The notes under the pieces are model-generated. The model was not told where the DNA came from. It did not search any database and saw only the letters and a list, made by a program, of their open reading frames with translations. Made by a program: the position numbers and the translations under genes. From contig NZ_JAVIFW010000001.1 in the NCBI RefSeq assembly GCF_031157275.1, positions 372,001 through 436,000 on the forward strand: 64,000 nucleotides of DNA, given 5' to 3'. This DNA is from Streptomyces sp. LHD-70 (GTDB lineage Bacteria > Actinomycetota > Actinomycetes > Streptomycetales > Streptomycetaceae). Shown here in pieces: positions 47,719 to 55,495 of this stretch (position 1 is the first letter of the stretch; every line of letters starts with the position of its first letter).

Positions 47719-49019
47719 GGGCTGTCTGTGCCTTTCGTACGCAGCGGAAGCCGGGCCGCGACGCGGAATCCGCCGTCGGGCAGCGACCCGACGTCGAGCG
47801 AGCCGCCGGTCAACCGTACGCGCTCGCGCATGCCGACCAGCCCGTGCCCGGTACCGCTGTGTTCGAGGGGCGTCATCGGCTCGGCGGCGGGGCCGTTGAC
47901 GACGAGGACCAGCAGATCCTCGCCGTCCCCGCGCACCGCGACCTCCGTACGGGCGCCTGGCGCGTGCCGCACGACATTGGCCAGGGCCTCCTGCACGATC
48001 CGGTACGCGGACAGCTGCACGGCCTGCCGCACCTCACCGAGCTCGGCTTCGAGCGCCAACTCGGCGGGCACACCGGCCCGTACGGTCGCCTCGACCAGCT
48101 GCTGCAGCCGGTCGAGGCCGGGCTGCGGGGCGCGCTCGCCCGGCGCGTCCTCGCTGCGCAGCACCGCGAGCAGCCGGCGCATCTCGGCGAGCGACTCCCG
48201 GGCGCTGCCCGCGATGGTCGCGAACTCCTCCTGCGCCTCGGGCGGCAGGCCCTGGATGCGGTACGGCGCGGAGTCCGCCTGGACCGTGATCACCGACATG
48301 TGGTGGGCGACCACATCGTGCAACTCCCGTGCGATCCGCGCCCGTTCCTCAAGCAGCGTCCGCTGCGCCCGCTCGGCCTCGCTGATCGTCTCCTGCACGA
48401 CGAGCCGCCGCTGCGCCTCACCGCGGGCCCGCAGCGCGTATGTGACGACGAGGATGACGCCGCTGAGCACGAACAGCAGGACGTGCACGCCGTCGCTCTT
48501 GTTCTGCGAGACCAGCTCGAAGAGGAACCCGGCGAGACCGGTGGCCAGCCAGACGGCGACCAGGGTGCGCCGCGACTCGCGAAGGCCGAGCAGCGCCATC
48601 AGGAGCAGATAGCCGACGACGACCATGGGCGTCCACGGCCAGCTGCGGCCCGGGGTGCCGTCGGCCCCGAGCAGCGCGAGCGCACCGAGCACGTCCGCGG
48701 TGCCGACGATCCACCAGGCGGGCAGCGGCCGGGTGATGGCGAGCAGCAGCGGCGCGGTCTGCGCGGTGGCGAGCGCACCGGCGAGGGCACCGCCGAGCTG
48801 GTAGTCGCCCACGAGCACGGTGATGGTGACGGGCAGCAGCGAGGCGACGACGCCGAGGACGATGACGTACGGCAGCAACCGCACCCACGCCTTGCCCGCC
48901 CGGGCGAGCGGGGCGTCGCCGGACGCGGCGGGCGTGGTGAGCGCGAGCCCGAGCTCCCGCAGCCCGTCGCGAAGGCCGTCGCGCAGGTTGTCCCGCAGCT
49001 TGTTGGGTGAGGTTTCCAT
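47715..49019 (-). CDS. Sensor histidine kinase (HisKA_3 type)
   Basis: A 434-residue membrane kinase. An N-terminal cytoplasmic stretch has the repeat LRDNLRDGLRDGLREL. About six membrane helices follow, with only short extracellular loops, suggesting intramembrane sensing. The phosphoacceptor His is in RARIARELHDVVAHHMSV. The ATPase domain has a G-box GTGHGLVGMRERV. ATG 49019 (METSPN) is chosen; an in-frame ATG at 49061 would extend it and cannot be excluded. It phosphorylates the coupled LuxR-type regulator. Confidence 0.88.
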   Translation of the reverse strand: METSPNKLRDNLRDGLRDGLRELGLALTTPAASGDAPLARAGKAWVRLLPYVIVLGVVASLLPVTITVLVGDYQLGGALAGALATAQTAPLLLAITRPLPAWWIVGTADVLGALALLGADGTPGRSWPWTPMVVVGYLLLMALLGLRESRRTLVAVWLATGLAGFLFELVSQNKSDGVHVLLFVLSGVILVVTYALRARGEAQRRLVVQETISEAERAQRTLLEERARIARELHDVVAHHMSVITVQADSAPYRIQGLPPEAQEEFATIAGSARESLAEMRRLLAVLRSEDAPGERAPQPGLDRLQQLVEATVRAGVPAELALEAELGEVRQAVQLSAYRIVQEALANVVRHAPGARTEVAVRGDGEDLLVLVVNGPAAEPMTPLEHSGTGHGLVGMRERVRLTGGSLDVGSLPDGGFRVAARLPLRTKGTDSP

Positions 49020-49084
49020 GACGGCTTCAGCGTAGGCAGGCGCGGGCGCCGATGCCGTCATACCTGGGTCTTCAGGGTGGGGTG

Positions 49085-49094
49085 CTACTGGAGT
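49085..49094. promoter_or_regulatory. CTACTGGAGT site upstream of the two-component operon
   Basis: It differs by one base from the arm of the inverted repeat at 46982-47014 and is preceded by the same GGGTG. Location upstream of the kinase start fits autoregulation. Confidence 0.4.
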
Positions 49095-49133
49095 ATGAGT
49101 CCGGGGTCCAGGGGCGGATCCCCCGGAAGGGCC

Positions 49134-49988
49134 TCACAGCTCCGCCAGCAACTCGGCCTTCTTCGACGTGAATTCCGTATCCGTCAGCAGCCCCGCCTGG
49201 TGCAACTCCCCGAGGTGCCGGATCCGGTCCGCGATATCGGCCGGGTCACGCCGGGCCGGTGGGCGCGGGGCCTCGGCCGGAGAGGGCCCGCTACTGCGCA
49301 CCGCCTCCAGGACCGCCGCCGCGAACGGCAGGGACTCGTGCACCGGCCCGTACCCGAGACCGAAGACCACCGCTGCCGGGTCCTGGTCCGCCTGCGCGGG
49401 CTGCGCAGCCGCCGGGCCGCGGTGCAGCAGCCGCAGATGGCCGTCGAACACCTCGGGGGAGCGCCACTCGACGTCCGCGAGGTCACCGACCGCGAAACTC
49501 TGGTCGCCCGCCTTCCACTTCGCCGACGAGGCGCCCGTCCAGAACCAGCGGTACGACACGGTCCTGCCGTCGAAGGACGCCTTGCCGTCGTACGCCTTGA
49601 ACTGCAGGGGGCCTTCCGGCGCCGGTACGAGGAACTCGTCCGCGTCGAACGCGGGGCCGACGAGGGCGCGGAGCTCGTCCGCGTAGTACTCGGCGAGGAC
49701 CTCGCGCTCGGCGGGCAGCACCAGGCGGTAGGGGTCGCTGCTGTCCTTCAACTGCCCGGCGGCGGCCGCCATCAGCGGATCCGCGCCGGGTCTCGGAACG
49801 GCATGCAGCACCACCGTCCCGCGCTTTCCCGGGGTCAGGGTCACCGCCGCCAACGCCTCGTGGGGAATGCGTCGTTCACCGAGCGCCTGGAACAGCTTCG
49901 GCGTCCTGATCCCCCGTTCGAAGCGGATGAGCACGGAGTCCGAGTCGAACTCCCAGGCGGCATGAAATCCGGCCAGTACGTCACCCAT
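49134..49988 (-). CDS. DUF4429 protein with C-terminal SHOCT domain
   Basis: A 284-residue cytosolic protein. Two PH-like DUF4429 repeats are suggested by GFHAAWEFDSDSVLIRFERG and LQFKAYDGKASFDGRTVSYRWFW. The last 35 residues (ADRIRHLGELHQAGLLTDTEF) are a SHOCT short C-terminal domain. Function of both modules is unknown; they are frequent in Streptomyces. The start at 49988 (MGDVLAGF) is preferred over 50009. It sits between the kinase and the second DUF1023 gene, in the same orientation. Confidence 0.78.
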   Translation of the reverse strand: MGDVLAGFHAAWEFDSDSVLIRFERGIRTPKLFQALGERRIPHEALAAVTLTPGKRGTVVLHAVPRPGADPLMAAAAGQLKDSSDPYRLVLPAEREVLAEYYADELRALVGPAFDADEFLVPAPEGPLQFKAYDGKASFDGRTVSYRWFWTGASSAKWKAGDQSFAVGDLADVEWRSPEVFDGHLRLLHRGPAAAQPAQADQDPAAVVFGLGYGPVHESLPFAAAVLEAVRSSGPSPAEAPRPPARRDPADIADRIRHLGELHQAGLLTDTEFTSKKAELLAEL

Positions 49989-50129
49989 GCGGCTCATCGT
50001 ATGCGCCATGGGAGCCTAAGCCCACCCGTCTCCCGAGGGCCGCGGGCCGAACAAGCCGCGGTATCCGGCCCTTTGCCGCTCGCCCCAAGCCCTCCCGCGC
50101 TCCGCCAGGTGAACGGATTTCTACGCGCG

Positions 50130-51341
50130 TCAGGCCGAAGCGGAACCGGAAGGCGTGTTCCGGCACTCCTCGCCGCCGCCCGCACAGCTCACCGAGCCGT
50201 ACTGGCCGACGCCGATCCGGGCGAAGTTGCGGAGGCTCTCGGTGCCCGGCTGAAAGTAGCCCGTATGGCCGACGGCGCCCTCCGCGGAGACGACGCGTGC
50301 GCCGAAACCCTTCGAGACCGGGTCGGCGCCGTGGCCGAGACCGCCGACCTCCATGTGCGGGATGTCCTGGATCCAGTCGTCGGAGTCCCGCATGGCCCAG
50401 ACCCGGGCGCCGGTGTGCAGACCGCCGACGCTTTCGGCGCGCATCCCGGGGCTGCCCGCCACCGCGATGTCGGTGACCCGCGACGGCAACTCGGACGCGG
50501 CGACCCCGCAGACCACCGAGCCGTAGCTGTGGCAGTACAGGGCGACCTTCGACGAGCCGGGCAGCGTACGCACCAGGGAGTTCAGGCGGACCGAGCCGTC
50601 CTCGGCGCGCTTCGCGGTGGCCGCGTCCATGCCGAGGCCGACGGGGGCCGTGTAGTCGGCCCAGGCGATGACCGCGCTGCGGGTCTCCGGGCTGCGCTCC
50701 TGCTGCTCGCGGTGGAGCGCGTTGGCCATGCCGCGCGGGGCGGTGTAGCGGCCGTGCGTCTTCTGGAACGTGAGCAGGTTGGTGTCGACGCCGGGCACGA
50801 CGACCGAGACCCGCTGGGCGCGGTTCAGGTCGCCGAGCACCTCGGCGACGCGTCCCGGGCCGATCGGGTCGAAGGCGAGGATCTGCCGCTCGGGCCGCAT
50901 CAGCGACTCGAAGCGGTTCATCCGGCGCCCCGCCTGGTACCGGCCGGAGTCGGAGAGCCGTTTGTCGTGCATGCGCCGCTGCTCGACCTCGCGCGCCCGG
51001 TCGATGGCGACGCGGTTGGCCGCGTACCGGAGGGACACGGGCGCCCCCGTCATGTTGCCGACGGCGAGCGGATGGCTGCGGGCGAGCCGGAGCTTCTGGG
51101 ACCCGGTGAGGGTGTCGAAGAAGTGCGCTATCCGGGCGGCGGGGGCGTGCGGGTCGGGCAGCCGATGGCCGTCGATGCCGCTGTGCTTCCAGGCGGAGAG
51201 TGCCCGGTCGAGCGGGGTCGACGCGCCCTTGTCGTGACGCACGGCGCTCCAGCCGGTGGTCGCCAGCATGACGAAGACGACCGCGAGAGCGAGGAGCGCG
51301 CGCCAGACGTTCAAGGTGGGGGACGAGTCGAAGGAAGTCAC
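50130..51341 (-). CDS. Exported alpha/beta hydrolase, DUF1023 family (copy 2)
   Basis: A 403-residue paralogue of the protein at 45728-46879, sharing ILAFDPIGPGRVAEVLGDLN, VSVVVPGVDTNLLTF, AWADYTAPVGLGMDAATAKR and the elbow YCHSYGSVVCG. The N-terminal helix (WRALLALAVVFVMLATTGWSAV) anchors or exports it. The C-terminus has an extra Cys pair (SCAGGGEEC). A TAGGGT -10 box lies 8 nt before GTG 51341, so it is probably leaderless. The two copies bracket a two-component system, suggesting a local duplication. Confidence 0.8.
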   Translation of the reverse strand: MTSFDSSPTLNVWRALLALAVVFVMLATTGWSAVRHDKGASTPLDRALSAWKHSGIDGHRLPDPHAPAARIAHFFDTLTGSQKLRLARSHPLAVGNMTGAPVSLRYAANRVAIDRAREVEQRRMHDKRLSDSGRYQAGRRMNRFESLMRPERQILAFDPIGPGRVAEVLGDLNRAQRVSVVVPGVDTNLLTFQKTHGRYTAPRGMANALHREQQERSPETRSAVIAWADYTAPVGLGMDAATAKRAEDGSVRLNSLVRTLPGSSKVALYCHSYGSVVCGVAASELPSRVTDIAVAGSPGMRAESVGGLHTGARVWAMRDSDDWIQDIPHMEVGGLGHGADPVSKGFGARVVSAEGAVGHTGYFQPGTESLRNFARIGVGQYGSVSCAGGGEECRNTPSGSASA

Positions 51342-51349
51342 TCCGGACC

Positions 51350-51355
51350 ACCCTA
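51350..51355 (-). promoter_or_regulatory. -10 box TAGGGT of DUF1023 copy 2
   Basis: On the minus strand TAGGGT (51355-51350) is followed by 8 nt and the GTG start at 51341, with no ribosome binding site. The 51356-51546 stretch otherwise shows no gene. Confidence 0.4.
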
Positions 51356-51546
51356 GGAGAACCGCTGCTCAGACCGGGAAGGGGGTGGGACAGATCACCT
51401 TTCACCCGGGGCGATTCCGGCAAATCGGACGTAGGGGGTACGAGATGGCTACGCTCCGTACTCACTTGTGGGGTACGGCAGTTCACCCTCTGCCGATGTG
51501 TTCGTACGCTCCGTCGGACTCCGGCGTACGGCAGCGCCAGAAGCGC

Positions 51547-52239
51547 TCAGCCCGCGCGCCAGTCGCCCGCGAGCGCCGGCACCAGCTGGTCGAGCTGCGC
51601 GGCCGTGACCACGCGCATCGACTCGACGCTGAGGTCCTCGCCCGCGCCCCACAGCCGCCCGGTCATCCGCATCACGCCGCTGAACGCGGCCACGGCCACG
51701 CGCGGGCGCGGGTCGGCGTCCACGTCGAGGCCCTCGCGCCGGGCGATGATCCGCGCGACCTCCTCCTCCATCTCGATGGAGCGGCGCATCTGCACGGCGA
51801 GCAGCGTCGGCGTCGACTCGATCAACTGGAAGGTGCGCATGTGGAGTTCGACCGGCACGACCTGCTCGATGCTGTCGCCGATGGTGTTCCACGCGTCCAG
51901 GACGGCCGCCCGCAGCGCCCTGAGCGGCGGCTCGTGCGCGGGCCGGGCGCGCAGCTGCTCCACGAACTGCGCCTCGACCATCTCCTGTACGGCGAAGATC
52001 GCCTCCTCCTTCCCGGCGAAGTAGCGGAAGAAGGTGCGCTGCGAGACATCGACGGCGTCCACGATCTCGTCGACGGTGGTCTCGTCGTACCCCTGTGACG
52101 TGAAGAGTTCGAGGGCGGCGCGCAGCAGGGCGTCGCGGGTGCGGCGCTTCTTGCGCTCACGCAGGCCCGCGGGCGGCGCTGGGGCAGCGCTCGGCGCCGG
52201 CGTGAGCTCTGGCTGCGGCTCGGGCTTGCGCGGGGTCAA
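51547..52239 (-). CDS. TetR-family regulator of the adjacent exporter
   Basis: A 230-residue repressor-type protein. After a Pro/Ala-rich leader, the HTH is RTRDALLRAALELFTSQGYDETTVDEIVDAVDVSQRTFFRYF (key part DVSQRTFFRYFAGKEE). The ligand domain is of the MftR/AcrR_C17 type. The only usable start appears to be TTG at 52239, with AAGAGG upstream. It is divergent from an EmrB/QacA-type exporter, and overlapping promoters with an 8-bp inverted repeat lie between, so ligand-relieved repression of the exporter is very likely. Confidence 0.83.
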   Translation of the reverse strand: MTPRKPEPQPELTPAPSAAPAPPAGLRERKKRRTRDALLRAALELFTSQGYDETTVDEIVDAVDVSQRTFFRYFAGKEEAIFAVQEMVEAQFVEQLRARPAHEPPLRALRAAVLDAWNTIGDSIEQVVPVELHMRTFQLIESTPTLLAVQMRRSIEMEEEVARIIARREGLDVDADPRPRVAVAAFSGVMRMTGRLWGAGEDLSVESMRVVTAAQLDQLVPALAGDWRAG

Positions 52240-52291
52240 TCAGAGGCCTCTTTCCGCTGGTTTATGCAGCTCACCCTACCTGTGAGCAACG

Positions 52292-52347
52292 TGACAGTTA
52301 CCGACTTGTGAACTCGTTTGTCAACTGTCAGTCGCTGTCATTAGCCT
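52292..52347. promoter_or_regulatory. Face-to-face promoters with TGACAGTT/AACTGTCA operator
   Basis: Rightward: TTGTCA (52318-52323), 18 bp, TAGCCT (52342-52347), 7 nt, ATG. Leftward: TTGACA (52324-52319), 18 bp, TAACTG (52300-52295). The -35 boxes overlap. TGACAGTT (52292-52299) and AACTGTCA (52323-52330) are perfect inverted repeats, and CTGTCA recurs at 52335. Confidence 0.7.
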
Positions 52348-52354
52348 CGAACGC

Positions 52355-53980
52355 ATGACTAGTCAGACCACCGTCGACAAGGCGGACAAGGCGCCGGAGC
52401 AGCCTGCGGGCGCTCCCGCTCCGGCCCAGGCCAAGGGCTTGCGGGGCCACCCCTGGCTGACGCTGTTCGCCGTCGCGATCGGCGTGATGATGGTGGCCCT
52501 CGACGGCACCATCGTGGCCATTGCCAACCCGGCCATCCAGAAGGACCTGGGCGCCTCCCTCGCGGACGTCCAGTGGATCACCAACGGCTATCTGCTGGCG
52601 CTCGCCGTCGCCCTGATCACGGCGGGCAAGCTCGGTGACCGCTTCGGCCACCGCCAGACCTTCCTCATCGGCGTCGTCGGCTTCGCCGCCGCGTCCGGCG
52701 CGATCGGCCTGTCCGAGAGCGTCACGTTCGTCGTCGTCTTCCGCGTGCTGCAGGGACTCTTCGGCGCCCTGCTGATGCCGGCGGCGCTCGGCCTGCTGCG
52801 CGCCACCTTCCCGGCTGAGAAGCTCAACATGGCCATCGGCATCTGGGGCATGGTCATCGGCGCCTCCACCGCGGGCGGCCCGATCCTCGGCGGCTTCCTC
52901 GTCGAGAACGTCAGCTGGCAGTCGGTGTTCTACATCAACGTGCCGGTCGGTGTGATCGCGCTCGTCTTCGGGCTGTGGGTCCTCAAGGACCACCGCGCCG
53001 CGAACGCCCCGCGCTCCTTCGACATCCCCGGCATCGCGCTGCTGTCCGGCGCGATGTTCTTCCTGATCTGGGCGATCATCAAGGCCGGTGAGTCCTGGGG
53101 CTGGGGCGGCGCCAAGACCTGGATCTTCCTGGGCGCGGCCGTCCTGTGCTTCGTCGTCTTCGCGGTCTGGGAGACCAAGGTCAAGGAGCCGCTCGTCCCG
53201 CTCGGGATGTTCCGCTCCATACCGCTCTCCGCGGGCACTGTCCTCATGGTGCTCATGGCCTTCGCCTTCATGGGCGGCCTGTTCTTCGTGACGTTCTACC
53301 TCCAGGGCGTGCACCGCATGACCCCGGTCGAGAGCGGCCTGCACCTGCTGCCGCTGACGGCCATGATGATCGTGTCCTCGCCGATCGCGGGCGCCCTCAT
53401 CACCAAGTTCGGCCCGCGCGTCCCGCTGGTCGGCGGCATGGTGCTCACCGCGGCCGCGATGTTCGGCATGACCACGCTGTCCACCGGGACCGGTACGTGG
53501 ACGATGTCGCTGTGGTTCGCCCTCCTCGGCCTGGGCCTCGCCCCGGTGATGGTCGGCGCCACCGAGGTCATCGTCGGCAACGCCCCGATGGAGCTCTCCG
53601 GCGTCGCGGGCGGTCTGCAGCAGGCCGCCATGCAGGTCGGCGGCGCGCTCGGCACGGCCGTGCTCGGCGCCGTCATGTCCAGCAAGACCGCCTCCGTACT
53701 GCCCGAGAAGTGGACGGAGGCCGGGCTGCCCGGCGAGCCCGCGCCCGGCCTGGACGCGGCCGCCGAGGTCGGATACCTGCCGACCGAGGCCCTGGAGAAG
53801 GCGCACACCCCGCAGCCGGTCATCGAGCAGATCGGCGGCGTCGTGCAGGACACCTTCATGTCCGGCATGCACCTGGCCTTCCTCACGGCCGGTGTCGTCG
53901 CGGCCGTGGCCGCCGTGGTGGCCGTCTTCACCAAGCGCGGCGCCAACGCGGAGGCAGGCGGCGGAGCCGTCCACATCTGA
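52355..53980 (+). CDS. DHA2-type MFS drug exporter (EmrB/QacA family)
   Basis: A 541-residue proton-driven exporter with about 14 membrane helices. Motif A is GKLGDRFGHRQTF, helix 1 carries the DHA2 signature ALDGTIVAIANPAI, and helix 5 motif C is GIWGMVIGASTAGGPILGG. The region between helices 13 and 14 is a long loop. ATG 52355 sits 7 nt past a -10 box, so it is leaderless. The divergent TetR protein controls it. A hairpin terminator follows at 54063-54100. Confidence 0.9.
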   Translation: MTSQTTVDKADKAPEQPAGAPAPAQAKGLRGHPWLTLFAVAIGVMMVALDGTIVAIANPAIQKDLGASLADVQWITNGYLLALAVALITAGKLGDRFGHRQTFLIGVVGFAAASGAIGLSESVTFVVVFRVLQGLFGALLMPAALGLLRATFPAEKLNMAIGIWGMVIGASTAGGPILGGFLVENVSWQSVFYINVPVGVIALVFGLWVLKDHRAANAPRSFDIPGIALLSGAMFFLIWAIIKAGESWGWGGAKTWIFLGAAVLCFVVFAVWETKVKEPLVPLGMFRSIPLSAGTVLMVLMAFAFMGGLFFVTFYLQGVHRMTPVESGLHLLPLTAMMIVSSPIAGALITKFGPRVPLVGGMVLTAAAMFGMTTLSTGTGTWTMSLWFALLGLGLAPVMVGATEVIVGNAPMELSGVAGGLQQAAMQVGGALGTAVLGAVMSSKTASVLPEKWTEAGLPGEPAPGLDAAAEVGYLPTEALEKAHTPQPVIEQIGGVVQDTFMSGMHLAFLTAGVVAAVAAVVAVFTKRGANAEAGGGAVHI

Positions 53981-54062
53981 CGCCCACGTCATCCGAGGGC
54001 TCACACCCTCGCGCACCCGCGCGCGTGCGGGTACGCGCGCCGTCGCCCGCGCCGTACGCATC

Positions 54063-54100
54063 GGAAAGTCCCGCCGAAGAGCCCTTCGGCGGGACTTTCC
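54063..54100 (+). terminator. Hairpin terminator after the exporter
   Basis: Perfect 16-bp stem (54063-54078 with 54085-54100), loop GAGCCC. Confidence 0.8.
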
Positions 54101-54197
54101 CCTATCAGGGTGGCTGACCCCGAACCCCCTTCCGGCGGACGGCAGTTGCGGGCCAGAGTGCGGATCACGGATTCGTACGACACGGGGGTTCACCACC

Positions 54198-54572
54198 ATG
54201 CGCACCACCAGCACGCTGCCCGCCCTGACCACCTCACTGCTCGCCCTGGCGCTGCTCGCGGCACCCGCGGCGAGCGCGTCCCCGCCCACCCTCGCCGACT
54301 GCGGGCCCGGCGAGCTGTGCCTGTGGAAGGACGCCGAGTTCCAGGGGAAGCGCCAGGTCCACGAGCTGGCCGGAACCGACATCGAGAGCTGCGTCGCCCT
54401 CCCCGGGGGCACCTCGGCCCAGTCCCTCGCCAACCGCACCGGCCGCCCGGTGACGGTCTACCAGTCCGCCCACTGCGCGGAGACCGGCGAGTTCCAGACC
54501 TACCCGGGCGACGGCACGTACGCGCCCCGATCGCCTTATCGCGTACGGGCGTTCAAGATCTGGGAGCACTGA
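54198..54572 (+). CDS. Secreted peptidase inhibitor family I36-like protein
   Basis: A 124-residue exported protein with signal peptide STLPALTTSLLALALLAAPAASA. The mature part (DCGPGELCLWKDAEFQGKRQVHEL, SLANRTGRPVTVYQSAHCAETG) has the crystallin-like repeat and Cys pattern of I36 inhibitors such as SMPI. It probably blocks an extracellular metallo- or serine peptidase, or is structural. A G-rich sequence 9 nt before ATG 54198 is a weak ribosome site. It ends at a hairpin shared with the convergent channel gene. Confidence 0.78.
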   Translation: MRTTSTLPALTTSLLALALLAAPAASASPPTLADCGPGELCLWKDAEFQGKRQVHELAGTDIESCVALPGGTSAQSLANRTGRPVTVYQSAHCAETGEFQTYPGDGTYAPRSPYRVRAFKIWEH

Positions 54573-54588
54573 GCGCACCCACCGGACA

Positions 54589-54621
54589 GGCCCGCCGCCC
54601 CCGACGCCAGGGCGGCGGGCC
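54589..54621. terminator. Bidirectional hairpin between I36 gene and potassium channel
   Basis: Perfect 12-bp stem (54589-54600 with 54610-54621), 9-nt loop, in the convergent gap. Confidence 0.75.
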
Positions 54622-54629
54622 GCCCGACC

Positions 54630-55394
54630 TCAGCTCAGCGGGTCGCTTCGGCGCGCCGGGACCGGCGCCGCCGCCGCGGACAGCTCGGCCACCTGCGCCC
54701 GCAGCGCGGTGACCTCCTGGGTCAGGGCCTCGATGGCGGCGGTACGGCGCCGCTCCTCGGCGTCGTCCTGGTCGAAGCGGGCGATGAACCAGGCGGCGAT
54801 GTTCGCGGTCACCACACCGAGCAGCGCGATACCGGACAGCATCAGGCCGACGGCGAGGACCCGGCCGAGGCCCGTCGTCGGCGAGTGGTCGCCGTAGCCG
54901 ACCGTCGTCATCGTGGTGAACGACCACCACAGGGCGTCGCCCAGGGTCTTGATGTTCCCGTCCGGCGCGTCGCGCTCCACCGCGAGCACCGCGAGCGAGC
55001 CGAACATCAGCAGCCCCGCCACCGCCCCGCCCACATACGTCGTCAGCCTGATCTGCGAGGCCATCCGGGCCCGCCGTCCGACCAGCATCAGCGTCGCGAC
55101 GACCCGCAGCAGCTGGAGCGGCCGCAGCAGCGGCAACAGGACCGCGCACAGGTCGAGCCAGTGCCTGCGCACGAAGCGCTTCCGGTCCTCGCTCAGGACG
55201 AGCCGCACCAGATAGTCGACGGCGAACGCGCCCCACACCGCCCACTCCACGACGGAGCAGGCCCGCCGCACCCCGGAGCCCGCGCCGGGCAGCACGATGG
55301 GCACCGCGTACGCCACGGCGAAGAGCACCGCGAGCGCGAGCAGGGGGCGCTGGGTGCCGTTCTCCCAGCGGATCTGGGGCGGCTGTTCCTTCAT
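54630..55394 (-). CDS. Voltage-gated-type potassium channel
   Basis: A 254-residue membrane protein. It has four N-terminal helices, including an S4-like basic helix (RPLQLLRVVATLMLVGRRARM, residues 91-111, shown here with its Arg spacing). A pore loop with selectivity filter TTVGYGD at 163-169 and a final pore helix follow. The C-terminal 40 residues form a coiled coil (RRRTAAIEALTQEVTALRAQVAEL in part) for tetramer assembly. ATG 55394 has AAGGAACGACC upstream; ATGAAGGAAC is repeated three times around the start. Confidence 0.85.
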   Translation of the reverse strand: MKEQPPQIRWENGTQRPLLALAVLFAVAYAVPIVLPGAGSGVRRACSVVEWAVWGAFAVDYLVRLVLSEDRKRFVRRHWLDLCAVLLPLLRPLQLLRVVATLMLVGRRARMASQIRLTTYVGGAVAGLLMFGSLAVLAVERDAPDGNIKTLGDALWWSFTTMTTVGYGDHSPTTGLGRVLAVGLMLSGIALLGVVTANIAAWFIARFDQDDAEERRRTAAIEALTQEVTALRAQVAELSAAAAPVPARRSDPLS

Positions 55395-55443
55395 GGTCGT
55401 TCCTTCATGCGTGTTCCTTCATGCGCCGCATCGTAAGGAACGC

Positions 55444-55479
55444 ACAAGGCGGCGGGACCAGCCGGTCCCGCCGCCTTGT
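55444..55479 (-). terminator. aceE terminator
   Basis: Perfect 16-bp stem (55444-55459 with 55464-55479), loop AGCC, 17 nt after the aceE stop codon. Confidence 0.85.
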
Positions 55480-55495
55480 CAGCCCTGCGTGAAAG

